Positions 26,201 through 39,270 of a stretch of 64,000 bases of DNA are shown here, in pieces (positions within the stretch are counted from its first letter, which is position 1; each line of letters begins with the position of its first letter). Made by a program: the position numbers and the translations under genes. The notes beneath the pieces were generated by a model, which saw nothing but the letters and a program-made list of their open reading frames with translations, ran no database searches and was not told the DNA's origin. Location of the stretch: assembly GCF_041381155.1 (NCBI RefSeq), contig NC_091137.1, forward strand, positions 13,511,765-13,575,764, read 5' to 3'. This stretch comes from Argopecten irradians. Its lineage: Eukaryota; Mollusca; Bivalvia; Pectinida; Pectinidae.

Positions 26201-29200
26201 GTTTATTTTATATCGTAAACTGTCAGTATTACTCCACAACGACAGTGTACAGTAAAGCTTCAGTTTCCGCCTTTAAATATATTTACCAATAGCACGGACA
26301 AATCCTAAAACATAATAAAAAGGATATTTTTTCCTATAAAAAAACAGAAAAAAATAAACCATTTATCCTATGCTGAGCGCTGCCATATAAAATGATGTCA
26401 TCTATCCTTGTACGTAACGTCATGTTTATCAGAGAAAATCACATATTGTATGAACACAATGACGCAACAATTAATACAGAAGCAGATAATTCTAAAATTT
26501 GCAAAGACAGGATATTTCAAATACTTTACCAGCTATCAGTCGGTTGGTATGCTCAAACCTGATTTCTAACGTCCCACGTGTTTACAAATGGATTGTGCTC
26601 AGTCTATATGCTGTTGGCCTGTCCACACACAGCTGTGGTGTGATAATACGATGATTGTGTAATGAAAGTATTACAACCAGAGGAATAAATTATACTTTAC
26701 AATGTCAATGGCTATATTTCAAACTGATTTTAAACGCAATCAACAAAGTTTACCGGGTCATAAGTATGAAAACAATGTCATTTTTCGATAGGATTCAGTG
26801 CGTTTCATTTTTTTAAAATTATGATTTTATTGTGGTTTGTCATTCCATTAAAAGAAATTTTACCTTGGAAAAGAAAACATTCTGAGTTTCCTTTTGATAT
26901 TTTTCCGTGTTCTAGTTTTTAAATTGCCTAGGAGTATACACACTAAAAACTTTTTTATGGCATCACATATTTATCCTTGCCCAATCACGTCAACAAAATG
27001 TCATCACCTCCATCTTGAATGACACATTTCCAAAAAAATAAAAAAAGACCCACAAAGCGTGGCATATCCCCCGCGCCCCGCAGTTGGTAAAACCAAATGC
27101 ATCAAGGTCAAAGTAATAATTATTCAACGATAACTTTTAATGTATGCGAGTATAACAAAACTGTAAAAAATAACAGCAGGTAAAAAAAGAAACTGTAATT
27201 TGGTGTTTTGACTGAGTTTCCGCGGTTACAGAAATAAATCCAAAAATTGAAGGTCCGCAAAAGCAAAATGCACAATTAGGGCACTTGTTTGATGTATACA
27301 GAATTTTTCAAGGAACAGTGTTGACAGGTTTTGGAGTTATAGTCCGGAAACAAAAGGAAACAGTAATTTGGTATTTTTTTTTTTATCCATTTAATTTTGA
27401 AAACAATTTTAATTGTTTGAACACATCCGTACAAAACAATACGAACTAAGACATTACATAATACATTTTGCAGTTTCTTGGAGCTGCGTTAAACGGTTTT
27501 GGGGTTATAGTCCGGAAACAAAAAGAAACAGTTATTTGGTATTTTTAACTAAGTTTCCATGGTAACGGAAAATATTCCCAAAATGGCTATCGGATGGAAA
27601 ATCTTTATCAAAATGGAAAATCTTTATCAAAATAAAAAAAAATACGAAAAAACACTGGATCCAATTAAGAAATTACATTGTTTAGCACCTATAGTACTGT
27701 ATTTATCAAGCTGTGCAAATAAAGTATGATTTTTGGAAGACCATAAATGTTTATGTAAAATATAAATCAAGTAACATCACGAAAATATTTTGTCTGGATC
27801 AGCATCTGCTATCTATAATTTTCCATTCATTGAAAAAAATACTAGTGAAATTTCCAGAATCTATGATTAAATAAGAACCTTGTTTTTTTTTATATTTTCA
27901 TTTCAAATATTATTCTTAACGTATCTTGAAATATTTTTAAGTCCATAATATGGCTTTGACAGCGCTATGTATTGATGAGGAGCCAATTATTAGTAAATGA
28001 AAATATTGTATTCTACCACTATTGCTTTCTATAGACTATGATTCAAAGGACAGTTGAATACTCCACCGAAAGGTATCAATATGAATTATACCTGTAGTAT
28101 TTACAGTACTGTTTTATCTCAGTGTGCTCAAATAATACATTCCATATGCATGTTTATACATGTATATTTTTTTATTTTGATTATTTTTATAATTTGTTTT
28201 CCAATATTGCGATTATTTTTGGCAACAGAGGAGTAATAGCATATTGAATATTCCGTCAGCACTGTTGTGTAAATTGTATTTATTTAGTTAAGGTTGTTAG
28301 GTGAGTTCTCGTCCACCTTATCTATGGTGTATTGATATCGGATGTAAGAGAATAGAAATGTACATTAGATTGTATATGATCACGTCAATCAAAGAAACAC
28401 TACAGATTTTAACTGACGAATGACAACTCTCCGATTTGTAAAATACACTCGAAAATCCGTCACGAGAAAATATGTGAATGAAACGTTGTACGCGAAATGT
28501 ATACAGTTATACACACGGGGATGAGAAAAGTATGCGTTCCTCCCCTCCTAACACCTGGGATAACGACAGGTATCACACCTGTACAACATACTCATCAACT
28601 CAGGTGAGAAATGCATTATCGTCATGATTAATTCTCTGATAACTTCATAGGGAAGCAGCATCACAAATATTTAACACTTCAAGTGCAAAATACGTGTAAA
28701 TCTGTGTCATAATGAAGCGAAAAGTGTCCGCCATAGCGTTTGATATGTGCTGATGGCCGGGACAGAGGGAAGACAACACCACCTTACGGCGGAGATTGGA
28801 GTAGCTTGTTTGGCTCAAACTAATCCTTTGATGTAGTTATCTATCTATAAACCAATCATTTGGAATGTCCGCTTAATCTCTGATATTGTTAGGTAGTTGG
28901 TCAAACAAGGGCTTTATTGATCACTATTAGTGTCGTCCACAGAAAGAATTGTCACGTTTTGGAAGAAATAGCACTATAAATCGTCACAAAGTTTGCACGC
29001 GGTGCCAACAGATGTCATGTGAGGTCACATAAACAAATCGGAAATGGCCAGCGCGCAGGTGTGAAGGATGTGTGTTAGAGTGTTGACGAACGTCGATAGC
29101 ACACCACCAATTGGCATTTATCTCAAGGGGTTATTAAGCGCCATCCAAAAATGCACCGAACACGTTTTAATGTAGTGGTGCATGTGTTCATTACTACTCT

Positions 29201-29709
29201 AAACAGTGAACTTATAACCTTAAACCGCGGATTCTGTTCAACAAGAAAACTTTCCCTGGTCAACTTTTTAATATCTTATTAAATTCACACTTATAAGAAA
29301 TTCTTGATTTACGTTCTTTGTTTGCAAACGAGAACAACAATGAACTTTCTTACCCATGGAAATATACCAACATATCTACCATATTGTAAATGAATGAAAG
29401 AGAAACCATAATATATTTTAATCAATCAAAACTATTTGTAGTCAGTTGGAATCATTGAATGACGACAATTAAGTGTAATGATACTCCAGACCAACTGTAT
29501 TGATTACGAAACAATATTTCATGAAAGTTCATTGCCGTATTTACAGCGAATATGTTTTCCATGCATTTGATGTTGCTACTTTTACAATCAACTGTTCACT
29601 TGAATAGCAATTATCCTTCGTAGTATTTGTAAAATCTGAAATATCAGAAGGTTGATGACTTGGTAATACAAGGTACAGATAAAAAATTGATGTCTGAACA
29701 GTTCCAACA
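23271..29709. other. Intergenic stretch between the L1 fragment and the EGF-TM gene
   Basis: No exon, tRNA or rRNA recognised. It contains a pair of diverged dispersed repeats (27180-27600). A minus-strand AATAAA near 28913 is a weak candidate for the poly(A) signal of the EGF-TM gene, about 800 nt past its stop. Otherwise AT-rich unique DNA. Confidence 0.6.
27180..27600. repeat. Two diverged copies of a dispersed repeat
   Basis: Two segments (about 27180-27390 and 27480-27570) share the phrase GTTATAGTCCGGAAACAAA followed by GAAACAGT, ATTTGGTATTTTT and AGTTTCC in the same order, with substitutions between. This looks like an old interspersed element or a partial duplication. Class unknown. 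Confidence 0.6.
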
Positions 29710-30332
29710 CTAAGAAAATGTACTTGATGACTCTGAATAACGTGGCGGCAGACGCGGGAGAGGTGGGTGGGTTTCTGACAGGTGTGTTAGTATGTTTCGG
29801 ACTGATGGTCTTCTGGGGAATACTGGCTGACTGGAATGTTGGTTCGGAGAATGATTGAAGGTTCGATTCGGACTGGAGGGTAGATCAGGAGCGGTTTTGG
29901 AGTAACGATAAGGCTGGGTAGATTCTGAGACATGGTGAGGGGAAAGGTTTCTACCAGACGCCGAGTGACTCTGATGGTAAATATTGGTGTCATCGATGCG
30001 TTCAATTGAATGCTCCACATCTTTCCCCTCTTGTTGCAACTTGTTTGGCGAAGTCCCTGTAAATGATTCTCGAGATGTTGATGATCCTCGAGGACGTGTT
30101 CGCTGGGGTACAGCTGGTCCATAGGAACCAACAGAGTCTTCGTCATTAGAGAAGTCTGCATCAGGTAACCATGACGGTCGTCTGCTGAAACTCTTCATGT
30201 GGGCTGGTAGAGATCTGAATGATCTAAAGGACTGGTGCATCCTGGGAAGTGTACCCTCCGACTGAACTAGCCTCCGTTGGTACTCGGGGAAGTCTGAGTC
30301 TGTATGCTGTAGATAATGGGGACTGTTTTTAA
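29710..30332 (-). CDS. EGF-TM gene exon 7 (distal cytoplasmic tail and stop)
   Basis: 623 nt after the acceptor TTTTCGCAG, ending STFS before TAG. The tail is rich in Ser, Pro, Arg and His, with LPDADFSNDEDSVGSYGP and several proline runs such as THPPLPRLPPRYSES, which could bind SH3 or WW domains (inference). No folded domain recognised. An overlapping 124-codon frame is a shadow. Confidence 0.85.
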
Positions 30333-33300
30333 CTGCGAAAACAAGAGAAGTCGAATTTAGTAAACATTTGTAATAATACCTCCAAAATCTGTCTTTTCGA
30401 TTAACCGTTTTCTTAAACCAAAATGAGGTATTAATTTATTGAGAAGACATCATTGCTATTAAATATAATAAGACACAAGTTCCTTATTTAGCCATTCCTA
30501 TATCGATGATATCTACATTCATTGCAAACTAGAACAGTAAGTCAATGGCTAAATAGTAGCCCTATATCCGTCATTTGAGACTATGGTAAGATGTATTATA
30601 TTTGAAAATAGAACCATTGGATTTGCCATCCTTCAAAATCAGACATGCTCAAATCAATACACCAAATCGTTTATGTCCGTTTGACGTTTAATTTGGTAAC
30701 TATGGCAATCAAGTGACAACGAATTGTATTTGCTATCCTTCGAAACCCCCATACCACAGTATTCAGTATTTGAACAATCAGAAGCTGTCGTTATGTTGCC
30801 ATTGAAACTGTTATTGAAGTATGTCAAATTATAGACATTCGTATGATACAGCCATTGGCTAAATTTGAGAAAATCGATTCAAATGCTGATGAGTCGTTAT
30901 TGACATAGCTATACGGACAGTATTTACATTCATTGATGAGTTGGTCATATTGAGTCTTCTGTTCTGTTATGTCACAGCAGCCACAACACCAAAACTCTCT
31001 ACAGTACGAGTTGCTGATCTCACAAACGCCAGGCGGAAGTTTGGTAATCGTTCCGCCATTTTCAATAATATCAATACATTCTTGAGTGTGTTCCAATCTG
31101 GAAAAGGGTAAAAAGACATCTATTAACATTTTGAAAATGTTCTATAATTATATTTTTGGAACGAATGCCTCGTTCCAAGTCTGTTATCAGCAAACGTTTA
31201 CTTTTTGCTCTCTCTCTTTCTTTTACTACAAAAGCGGATATGATAGAATGAATCTTGTAAATGCTGTGGTAGTTTTCATTAGATAGATCCAGTACGGTTT
31301 TGCATTTCGTATTTAGATATTCCAATGATGTCACCTCAAACCAGGCTAACGATTTGGAAGTTTTTAGATTCTCTATACGACAAAGAAAATAGAATCAATT
31401 TTTTTTAAAGTGCAATGCTCTGTGAAATGCTCTGCAATGACGTGACTTCGATTTTATGGAGTAAAACAAAGTAAGAGTTAAGGCTAACTCAACGATACAC
31501 GTAGCTTTATTTCTTCGTATTTTCCTATGAGTATTCCATACCTCTTGTTCCACACTCGACAGCAATGGATACACAGACCTATTGCTACCAGACCCAGTAA
31601 CGAACCGACTACAGCAACAATGATATAGATTGTTTGGAGAGAATCTTCCGAAATAACAATCCCGTCTGTCTTAACAGAAAGCTGTGCCTCTGGAACAAAA
31701 TAATCATAACATGATAGTTAGCATTTGGAAAGCTCAAAGGTAAAGTTGAAAAGTAGCAAATCTAAGGAGAAAGACTAAGATTTGTTTGAAGTCATAAGAA
31801 TGAATTACTTATCAATATGTAAATATGCAGTATAAGTTACAGTTTCGTAAAGAGAGAAATCATTGACTTAAACATTTACATCAGCCAAGAGTTCCGTCCA
31901 ACATCATAAGGAACTTAGACCGAGCAATATATTCATGCTTCCTGATCGAAACTGGGTTAAAACACAAAGCAAGAAACTATGTACGAAAACGGGTTGTTTT
32001 GTATCACGCTCTAAGTTCTAAACGGAAGTAGAGCTGTTGGTAGCAATAGTCTACATTGTATATCTCAGTTCCTTGAGAACTAACCTGGTACTAGTTTATG
32101 CGTTTTCTGGCTAACCTCACAAAACTTTCCCCCGAAGCCGTCTTTGCACAGACAGAGGAAACCCTTGGCTGTAGCTACACATTCCCCACGTTCTTTACAC
32201 GGCAGAGACTCGCACTCCTCTATTTCTGTTAGACAGACATTACTCTGAATACAGGATAAAATAAAGCATATCCCACGCAATGACAGTAGATTAAATGGAG
32301 TATAAACAAGTCATAGGCTTGCAATACAGTCTCGTATGTATGAACATTTGGAAAAATAATTTTGTTAAAAACACAGTCATATTACAAATGTTTCAAACAG
32401 GTGAAAAAACACCACATTGAAATAAAACAACGTCTGATTGGTTTCCTTTAATCGCGAAGTCTGGTATAGTTCAAGGTCAAATGGATTCTGTAACCATATG
32501 AATGTCTTTGTAGTACCGTATGATTTATTTTTGAAAAACCCATTTTCTATTCCTGATCTCAGTGTCATGACATTGTCTACTGGTGTACGGTATGCGATAG
32601 TATCGGACCCGCCAACAACACAATCTAATCAGATATCTCCGGACAAAACCTCAACTAACACCATCTAATCAGATATCTCCGGAGAAAACCTCAACTAACA
32701 CAATATAATCAGATATCCGGACAAAACCTCCACCAACACAATCTAATCAGATATCTCCGGAGAAAACCTCAACTAACACAATTTAATCAGATATCTCCGG
32801 ACAAAACCTCCACCAACACAATTTAATCAGATATCTCCGGACAAAACCTCCACCGACACAATCTAATCAGATATCTCCGGACAAAACCTCCACTAACACA
32901 ATCTAATCAGATATCTCCGGACAAAACCTCCACCAAGACAATCTTATCAGATATCTCCGGACAAAACCTCCACCAACACAATCTAATCAGATATCTCCGG
33001 ACAAAACCTCAACTAACACAATCTAATCAGATATCTCCGGACAAAACCTCAACCTAACACAATTCTAATCAGATATCTCCGGACAAAACCTCAACCAACA
33101 CAATCTAATCAGATATCTCCGGACAAAACCTCCACCAACACAATCTAATCAGATATCTCCGGACAAAACCTCCACCAACACAACAATTTCCGACAAAATC
33201 AATTAATCAGATATCTCCGGACAAAACCTCCAACCAACACAATCTAATCAGATATCTCCGGACAAAACCTCCACCAACACAATTAATCAGATATCTCCGG

Positions 33301-36300
33301 ACAAAACCTCCACCACACAATCTAATCAGATATCTCCGGACAAAACCTCAACTAACACAATTAATCAGATATCTCCGGACAAAACCTCCACCTAACACAA
33401 TCTAATCAGATATATCCGGACAAAACCTCCACCAACACAATCTAATCAGATATCTCCGGACAAAACCTCCACCGACACAATTTAATCAGATATCTCCGGA
33501 CAAAACCTCCACCAACACAATTAATCAGATATCTCCGGACAAAACCTCCACCAACACAATTTAATCAGATATCTCCGGACAAAACCTCCACCACAACAAT
33601 TTAATCAGATATCTCCGGACAAAACCTCCACCAACACAATCTAATCAGATATCTCCGGACAAAACCTCAACTAACACAATCTAATCAGATATCTCCGGAC
33701 AAAACCTCCACCAACACAATCTAATCAGATATCTCCGGACAAAACCTCCACCAACACAATCTAATCAGATATCTCCGGACAAAACCTCCACCAACACAAT
33801 CTAATCAGATATCTCCGGACAAAACCTCCACCAACACAATCTAATCAGATATCTCCGGACAAAACCTCCACCAACACAATCTAATCAGATATCTCCGGAC
33901 AAAACCTCAACACACAACAACAATCCTAATCAGATATCTCCGGACAAAACCTCCACCAACACAATTTAATCAGATATCTCCGGACAAAACCTCAACTAAC
34001 ACAATCTAATCAGATATCCGGACAAAACCTCCACCTACACAATTTAATCAGATATCTCCGGACAAAACCTCCACCAACACAATCTAATCAGATATCTCCG
34101 GACAAAAACCTCCACCGACACAATTATAATCAGATATCGCCGAGACAAAACCTCCACCAAACACAATTTAATCAGATATCTCCGGACAAAACCTCCACCA
34201 ACACAATTTAATCAGATATCTCCGGACAAAACCTCCACCGACACAATTTAATCAGATATCTCCTGACAAAACCTCCACCGACACAATTTAATCAGATATC
34301 TCCGGACAAAACCTCCACCAACACAATTTAATCAGATATCTCCGGACAAAACCTCCACCAACACAATCTAATCAGATATCTCCGGACAAAACCTCCACCG
34401 ACACAATTTAATCAGATATCTCCGGACAAAACCTCCACCAACACAATTTAATCAGATATCTCCGGACAAAACCTCCACCGACACAATTTAATCAGATATC
34501 TCCGGACAAAACCTCCACCAACACAATTTAATCAGATATCTCCGGACAAAACCTCCACCAACACAATCTAATCAGATATCTCCGGACAAAACCTCCACCG
34601 ACACAATTTAATCAGATATCTCCGGACAAAACCTCCACCAACACAATTTAATCAGATATCTCCGGACAAAACCTCCACCAACACAATCTAATCAGATATC
34701 TCCGGACAAAACCTCCACCAACACAATCTAATCAGATATCTCCGGACAAAACCTCCACCACACAATTTAATCAGATATCTCCGGACAAAACCTCCACTAA
34801 CACAATTTAATCAGATATCTCCGGACAAAACCTCCACCAACACAATCTAATCAGATATCTCCGGACAAAACCTCCACCAACACAATCTAATCAGATATCT
34901 CCGGACAAAACCTCCACCAACACAATTTAATCAGATATCTCCTGACAAAACCTCCACCGACACAATTTAATCAGATATCTCCGGACAAAACCTCCACCAA
35001 CACAATTTAATCAGATATCTCCGGACAAAACCTCCACCAACACAATTTAATCAGATATCTCCTGACAAAACCTCCACCGACACAATTTAATCAGATATCT
35101 CCGGACAAAACCTCCACCAACACAATCTAATCAGATATCTCCGGACAAAACCTCCACCGACACAATTTAATCAGATATCTCCGGACAAAACCTCCACCAG
35201 AACAATCTAATCAGATATCTCCGGACAAAACCTCCACCAACACAATTTAATCAGATATCTCCGGACAAAACCTCCACCAAAACACAATCTAATCAGATAT
35301 CTCCGGACAAAACCTCCACCAACACAATCTAATCAGATATCTCCGGACAAAACCTCCACCAACACAATCTAATCAGATATCTCCGGACAAAACCTCCACC
35401 AACACAATCTAATCAGATATCTCCGGACAAAACCTCCACCAACACAATCTAATCAGATATCTCCGGACAAAACCTCCACCAACACAATCTAATCAGATAT
35501 CTCCGGACAAAACCTCCACCAACACAATTTAATCAGATATCTCCGGACAAAACCTCCACCAACACAATCTAATCAGATATCTCCGGACAAAACCTCCACC
35601 AACACAATTTAATCAGATATCTCCGGACAAAAACAAAACCTCCACACACAATCTAATCAGATATCTCCGGACAAAACCTCCACCAACACAATCTAATCAG
35701 ATATCTCCGGACAAAACCTCCACCACACAATTTAATCAGATATCTCCGGACAAAAACCTCCCAACACAATCTAATCAGATATCTCCGGACAAAACCTCCA
35801 CCAACACAATCTAATCAGATATCTCCGGACAAAACCTCCACCAACACAATTTAATCAGATATCTCCGGACAAAACCTCCACCAACACAATTAATCAGTAT
35901 CCCGGACAAACCTCCACCACACAATTAATCAGATATCGGACAAACCTCACCAACACAATTTAATCAGATATCTCCGGACAAAACCTCCACCAACACAATT
36001 TAATCAGATATCTCCTGACAAAACCTCCACCGACACAATTTAATCAGATATCTCCGGACAAAACCTCCACCAGCACAATCTAATCAGATATCTCCGGACA
36101 AAACCTCCACAAAACAATCATCCGACAGAATCTAATCAGATACCTCCGACAAAATATCACAACACAATTTAATCAGATATCTCCTGACAAAACCTCCATC
36201 GACACAATTTAATCAGATATCTCCGGACAAAACCTCCACCAGACACAATCTAATCAGATATCTCCGGACAAAACCTCCACCGACACAATTTAATCAGATA

Positions 36301-39270
36301 TCTCCGGACAAAACCTCCACCAAAACAATCTAATCAGATACCTCTGGACAGATATCTCCGGACAGATATATCTCCGGACAAAACCTCCACCTACACAATT
36401 TAATCAGATATCTCCTGACAAAACCTCCACCGACACAATTTAATCAGATATCTCCTGACAAAACCTCCACCGACACAATTTAATCAGATATCTCCGGACA
36501 AAACCTCCATCAACACAATTTAATCAGATATCTCCGGAAAAAACCTCTACCGACACAATCTTATCAGATATCTCCTGACAAAACCTCCACCGACACAATT
36601 TAATCAGATCTCTCCGGACAAAACTTCCACCGGCACAATGTTATCAGATATCTCCGGACAAAACCTCCACCAAAACAATCTTACCAGATACATGCGGACA
36701 GATATCTCCGAACAGATATCTCAGGACAAAACCTCCACCGACACAATTTAATCAGATATCTCTAAACAGATTCAGAACTATTAAAAGTGGGTTATTCCTA
36801 TCGTATTTGAAGGGTTACATATACCAGTGTGTTCTTCCTTTGTCCTATAGAATTAACTTAATCGATAATTAATATGAAACATTCCCTGGTCAAGATCTAG
36901 CAGTTATGAAAGGACGCGGCGTTAATCCCAAAATTTGAATTTTTTAATTGTTACCTCGCTCGCATCGCTTCCCTTGATAACCGAGCTTACACTCACACAG
37001 GAAGCTCGGTCTTCCATTTCTGTTCCAAATACAAGTTCCTCCATGGGCGCACGGACCAGCAACACAAGGGTTTCCAACCGCATCTATATAAATACATATC
37101 TACTGTACTCTAGTATATATGTTAGCTATTGATGAATCTGTTTATATTGAGTTTTAGCTGTTATCAAAGGTTGTCAATAGAAAATCATAAAATTATAAGG
37201 AGCGATAATGTTCTATACATGTACAAAAAGTAACAGCAGTTATCAATATTCTGATTGATTAATTGATTGATTGATTGCAAGAATAATTGTCGGGGTTAAC
37301 GTCCTTGTTCTATGCAATATGTAGAATGTGCAATGTGGGAAGAGCGATAACTCTTACACAAGAGACCTAATCAATTAATGCTCCACCGCCGACAGAGCAT
37401 AATCGATATTCATCAATTTAACAATAGTTGGTGTTTAATAGTGTATTTATATGTGTAATTAACACAAAAAATGATATGAAATAATCTATTTTGCTTTTGG
37501 TGCATGCGCAATCAATACTTCATTCCATATACATGTAGGGCATAGTGCCACGGAATTTTTTCGGGATGCCATTAATTATTTTCAATATTTTTGTCTTGAA
37601 GTAAAATTAGAAGCTCAAACTTTTCAATGGTGGTAATGGTGGAAAGTAAGTAACTTTTGTAACTGAAGAAAAATACTAAATCGTCTGCTCCTGTTTTTGA
37701 TAGCGAAAAAATACCGTTTGTCAGCGGTGGAGCATCTTTAAATTGAAACGAAATTAATAATTTTTGTCGACTCCCAAATGCTAACACTACAATATCACGA
37801 GTTCCTGATCAAAACTAAATAAATAATAAATGTTTCTGTAATTTTGAAAACGCGGGTCGTCCTGTGCTTCTTGCCGTGTAGTTGAGCGAAATGAATCTTC
37901 ATTGCATTTCGGAATCTTACATTTGATATTCAATTTGTGTTGTAACTTCATCTCAGACCTAGACTAAAAGTAAGTATGAAGGTTATATTTTTTCCGCTTC
38001 AAAGGTTCATATCTCAGGCCATAAATATCTAGACATTCTTATGTCAGAAGTGTTATTGACAAACTAACGTTAACTTGTTTCATGCGAATACATACAACAT
38101 AAAAATATACTTATCGATAAAATTTATATTATTGATCTCTTCAAATTTCACAAATTCACAGCATCGTTTACTTCCTGAAAACACTAAAACTGCTCTACGT
38201 ATAGGTATAATATAGGGAGTTAAAAAGCGGATGCTAATTTTGCGTGAGGATGCGTAACGTTATATGCAAGTTACTATTGCGCGCAACTGCAATTCTATTA
38301 AGAGTAAATCATGTCATCCTATAGAGGCATTGCCTTGTTAGCAAATCTATAAAAGACGAGGTCACCATACTTTAATATATCTATACTTGTCAAACTGCTG
38401 CTTTACCTCCGTGAAACTCCTGTTTTCCCTCTGCATCCGATGTCAAGGATTCGGACAATAGATTTTCTTTATCTAAAACCGAAAACAAAAAGAGTTTAAC
38501 AATCAACGAATTTGGTATTTCAAAGAGATGATTAATTTGAATAGACCTTCTAGATATTTTCATGTTATGGAAATATAACACAAAAATGTGGGTAACTGTC
38601 ATCACACACACTTTATTTTAGAGTACACTCAGATATTAGAGTTATGTATATTTCAATATCATAACAAACTATGGCAACCAGACTATTCAGTAGAGTACTG
38701 GGATCCAACCAGTACGTAGTCGTGACTGAACCGTAGTCGTGATTATGTGCATATTCTACTGTGCATCCAGATTTCCAAATGCCTGGAGCTGCTAGCGAAT
38801 ATGCGGAAAAATGTGTTTCATGAAATTAAAACAAGTATTTTTTCCCAAATCACGACTACTGTTCCTTCATGACTACTGTACTGGTAAGTTTCATTGCTAA
38901 AATGCCAAAAATTGAAAAAAAAAAGAAAAAAGTAAAGCATACTTTATACCTCACCATTATTTAATTTACTCTTTTTACTGTTTCGGTGCTTTTTCCGATG
39001 TCGATGTTTCCGTGTTATCTTCTTTTTAAGCTTTTCGGATACACGATCAACGTCTTCGTCATCCGTCAGATCTTCAGTTGGAGATCGTTTAATTCTTGCC
39101 AGATAATTAGTCAATTTTAAATTGTAATCGTAATCATAGTTGTCGTTATACTTATCGACTTGTATCAGATTCCGCCTCCTTGTATGCTCAACGTTATTTA
39201 CATGTCGGAAATGTGCAACAAACAGTAAACATATGATCGGAAAATATTTCAGCGTAGCACCTATAGACAT
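29710..39270 (-). CDS. Two-EGF-domain type I membrane protein, complete, 7 exons, 530 aa, orthologue unknown
   Basis: The model joins 39270-38955, 38472-38407, 37083-36955, 32225-32085, 31689-31542, 31097-30928 and 30332-29710 (1593 nt). All junctions are GT-AG and phase-matched (1,1,1,1,2,1). Layout: signal peptide (about 1-25), furin-like RIKR|S at 59-63, acidic stretch 66-75, very basic patch 80-102, EGF-like 1 (Cys 134-168), EGF-like 2 (Cys 175-206), helix 237-259, then a 270-residue cytoplasmic tail with a CCGCC cluster and many Ser, Pro and Arg. By family knowledge such proteins act at the cell surface as ligands or adhesion molecules. A basic patch before EGF near a membrane anchor recalls EGF-receptor ligand precursors, but two EGF repeats and this tail do not match a member I can name. 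Function not assigned. Confidence 0.85.
30928..31097 (-). CDS. EGF-TM gene exon 6 (proximal cytoplasmic tail)
   Basis: 170 nt. Residues 268-323, with TITKLPPGVCEISNSYCREF, then WCCGCCDITEQKTQYDQL. The frame stays open past the donor to a stop, but GAAT|GTAAAT gives exactly the phase needed by exon 7, so splicing is preferred. A retained intron here would give a short-tailed form. Confidence 0.75.
31542..31689 (-). CDS. EGF-TM gene exon 5 (juxtamembrane and transmembrane helix)
   Basis: Encodes AQLSVKTDGIVISEDSLQ, then the hydrophobic helix IYIIVAVVGSLLGLVAIGL and a stop-transfer-like CCRVWNKR. Two Cys just inside the membrane (260-261) are possible palmitoylation sites (inference). Acceptor TTCCAG, donor AAGAG|GTATGG. 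Confidence 0.92.
32085..32225 (-). CDS. EGF-TM gene exon 4 (EGF-like domain 2)
   Basis: 141 nt, phase 1-1. Cys at 175, 180, 186, 195, 197 and 206 with spacing C-x4-C-x5-C-x8-C-x-C-x8-C. It reads ECESLPCKERGEC, then FLCLCKDGFGGKFCE, and ends with a short stalk SQKTHKLVP. Acceptor CTAACAG, donor CCAG|GTTAGT. Confidence 0.92.
32226..36954 (-). other. EGF-TM intron 3 (4.7 kb), mostly minisatellite
   Basis: The intron between the two EGF exons. About 4.15 kb of it is the 40-bp array at 32610-36765; the remaining few hundred bases at each end are unique AT-rich sequence without exons. Confidence 0.85.
32610..36765. repeat. 40-bp minisatellite, about 104 copies
   Basis: The unit reads CAACACAATCTAATCAGATA followed by TCTCCGGACAAAACCTCCAC. 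Each unit contains the palindromes AGATATCT and TCCGGA. Variants include CAAC/CGAC and CTAAT/TTAAT, with CGAC usually followed by TTTAAT, and some copies have CCTGA in place of CCGGA. The right part (about 35880-36765) is more degenerate, with partial units. No spacers, so not CRISPR-like. Confidence 0.97.
36955..37083 (-). CDS. EGF-TM gene exon 3 (EGF-like domain 1)
   Basis: 129 nt, phase 1-1, a symmetric one-domain exon. Cys at 134, 139, 145, 157, 159 and 168 with spacing C-x4-C-x5-C-x11-C-x-C-x8-C. It reads NPCVAGPCAHGGTC, then FLCECKLGYQGKRCE. No calcium-binding D-x-D/N-E signature. Confidence 0.9.
37084..38406 (-). other. EGF-TM intron 2 with a MITE-like insertion
   Basis: 1.3 kb without coding content. 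It holds a TTGA/ATTG simple repeat (37249-37278) and a candidate TTAA-flanked inverted-repeat element (37379-37737). The rest is unique AT-rich DNA. Confidence 0.7.
37379..37737. mobile_element. Candidate MITE with TTAA target duplication
   Basis: The left end TGCTCCACCGCCGACAG (from 37379) is inverted at the right end, TTGTCAGCGGTGGAGCA (37717-37733), 15 of 17 matching. TTAA flanks both sides (37375-37378 and 37738-37741), as piggyBac-type elements make. About 360 bp, no transposase. Superfamily is inferred from the TTAA only. Confidence 0.6.
38407..38472 (-). CDS. EGF-TM gene exon 2 (short linker)
   Basis: 66 nt, acceptor TTTTAG and donor GGAG|GTAAAG, phase 1 on both sides. It encodes KENLLSESLTSDAEGKQEF, an acidic Ser-rich linker with no domain. 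Support comes from phase and splice signals only. Confidence 0.7.
38955..39270 (-). CDS. EGF-TM gene exon 1 (signal peptide, furin site, basic patch)
   Basis: Residues 1-105, starting MSIGATLKYFPIICLLFVAH, a hydrophobic secretion signal. RIKRS at 59-63 fits a furin-type R-x-K-R cleavage site. KLKKKITRKHRHRKKHR at 80-96 is strongly basic and could bind heparan sulphate (inference). The donor AATG|GTGAGG is chosen over the later GAG|GTATAA because only it keeps phase with exon 2. An ATG 10 nt upstream (39280-39278) is out of frame. Confidence 0.82.

Noticed and set aside
32610-36765. CRISPR-like array
   Set aside because: Units are contiguous with no unique spacers, in a eukaryotic intron; it is a minisatellite. 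The same holds for the other arrays.
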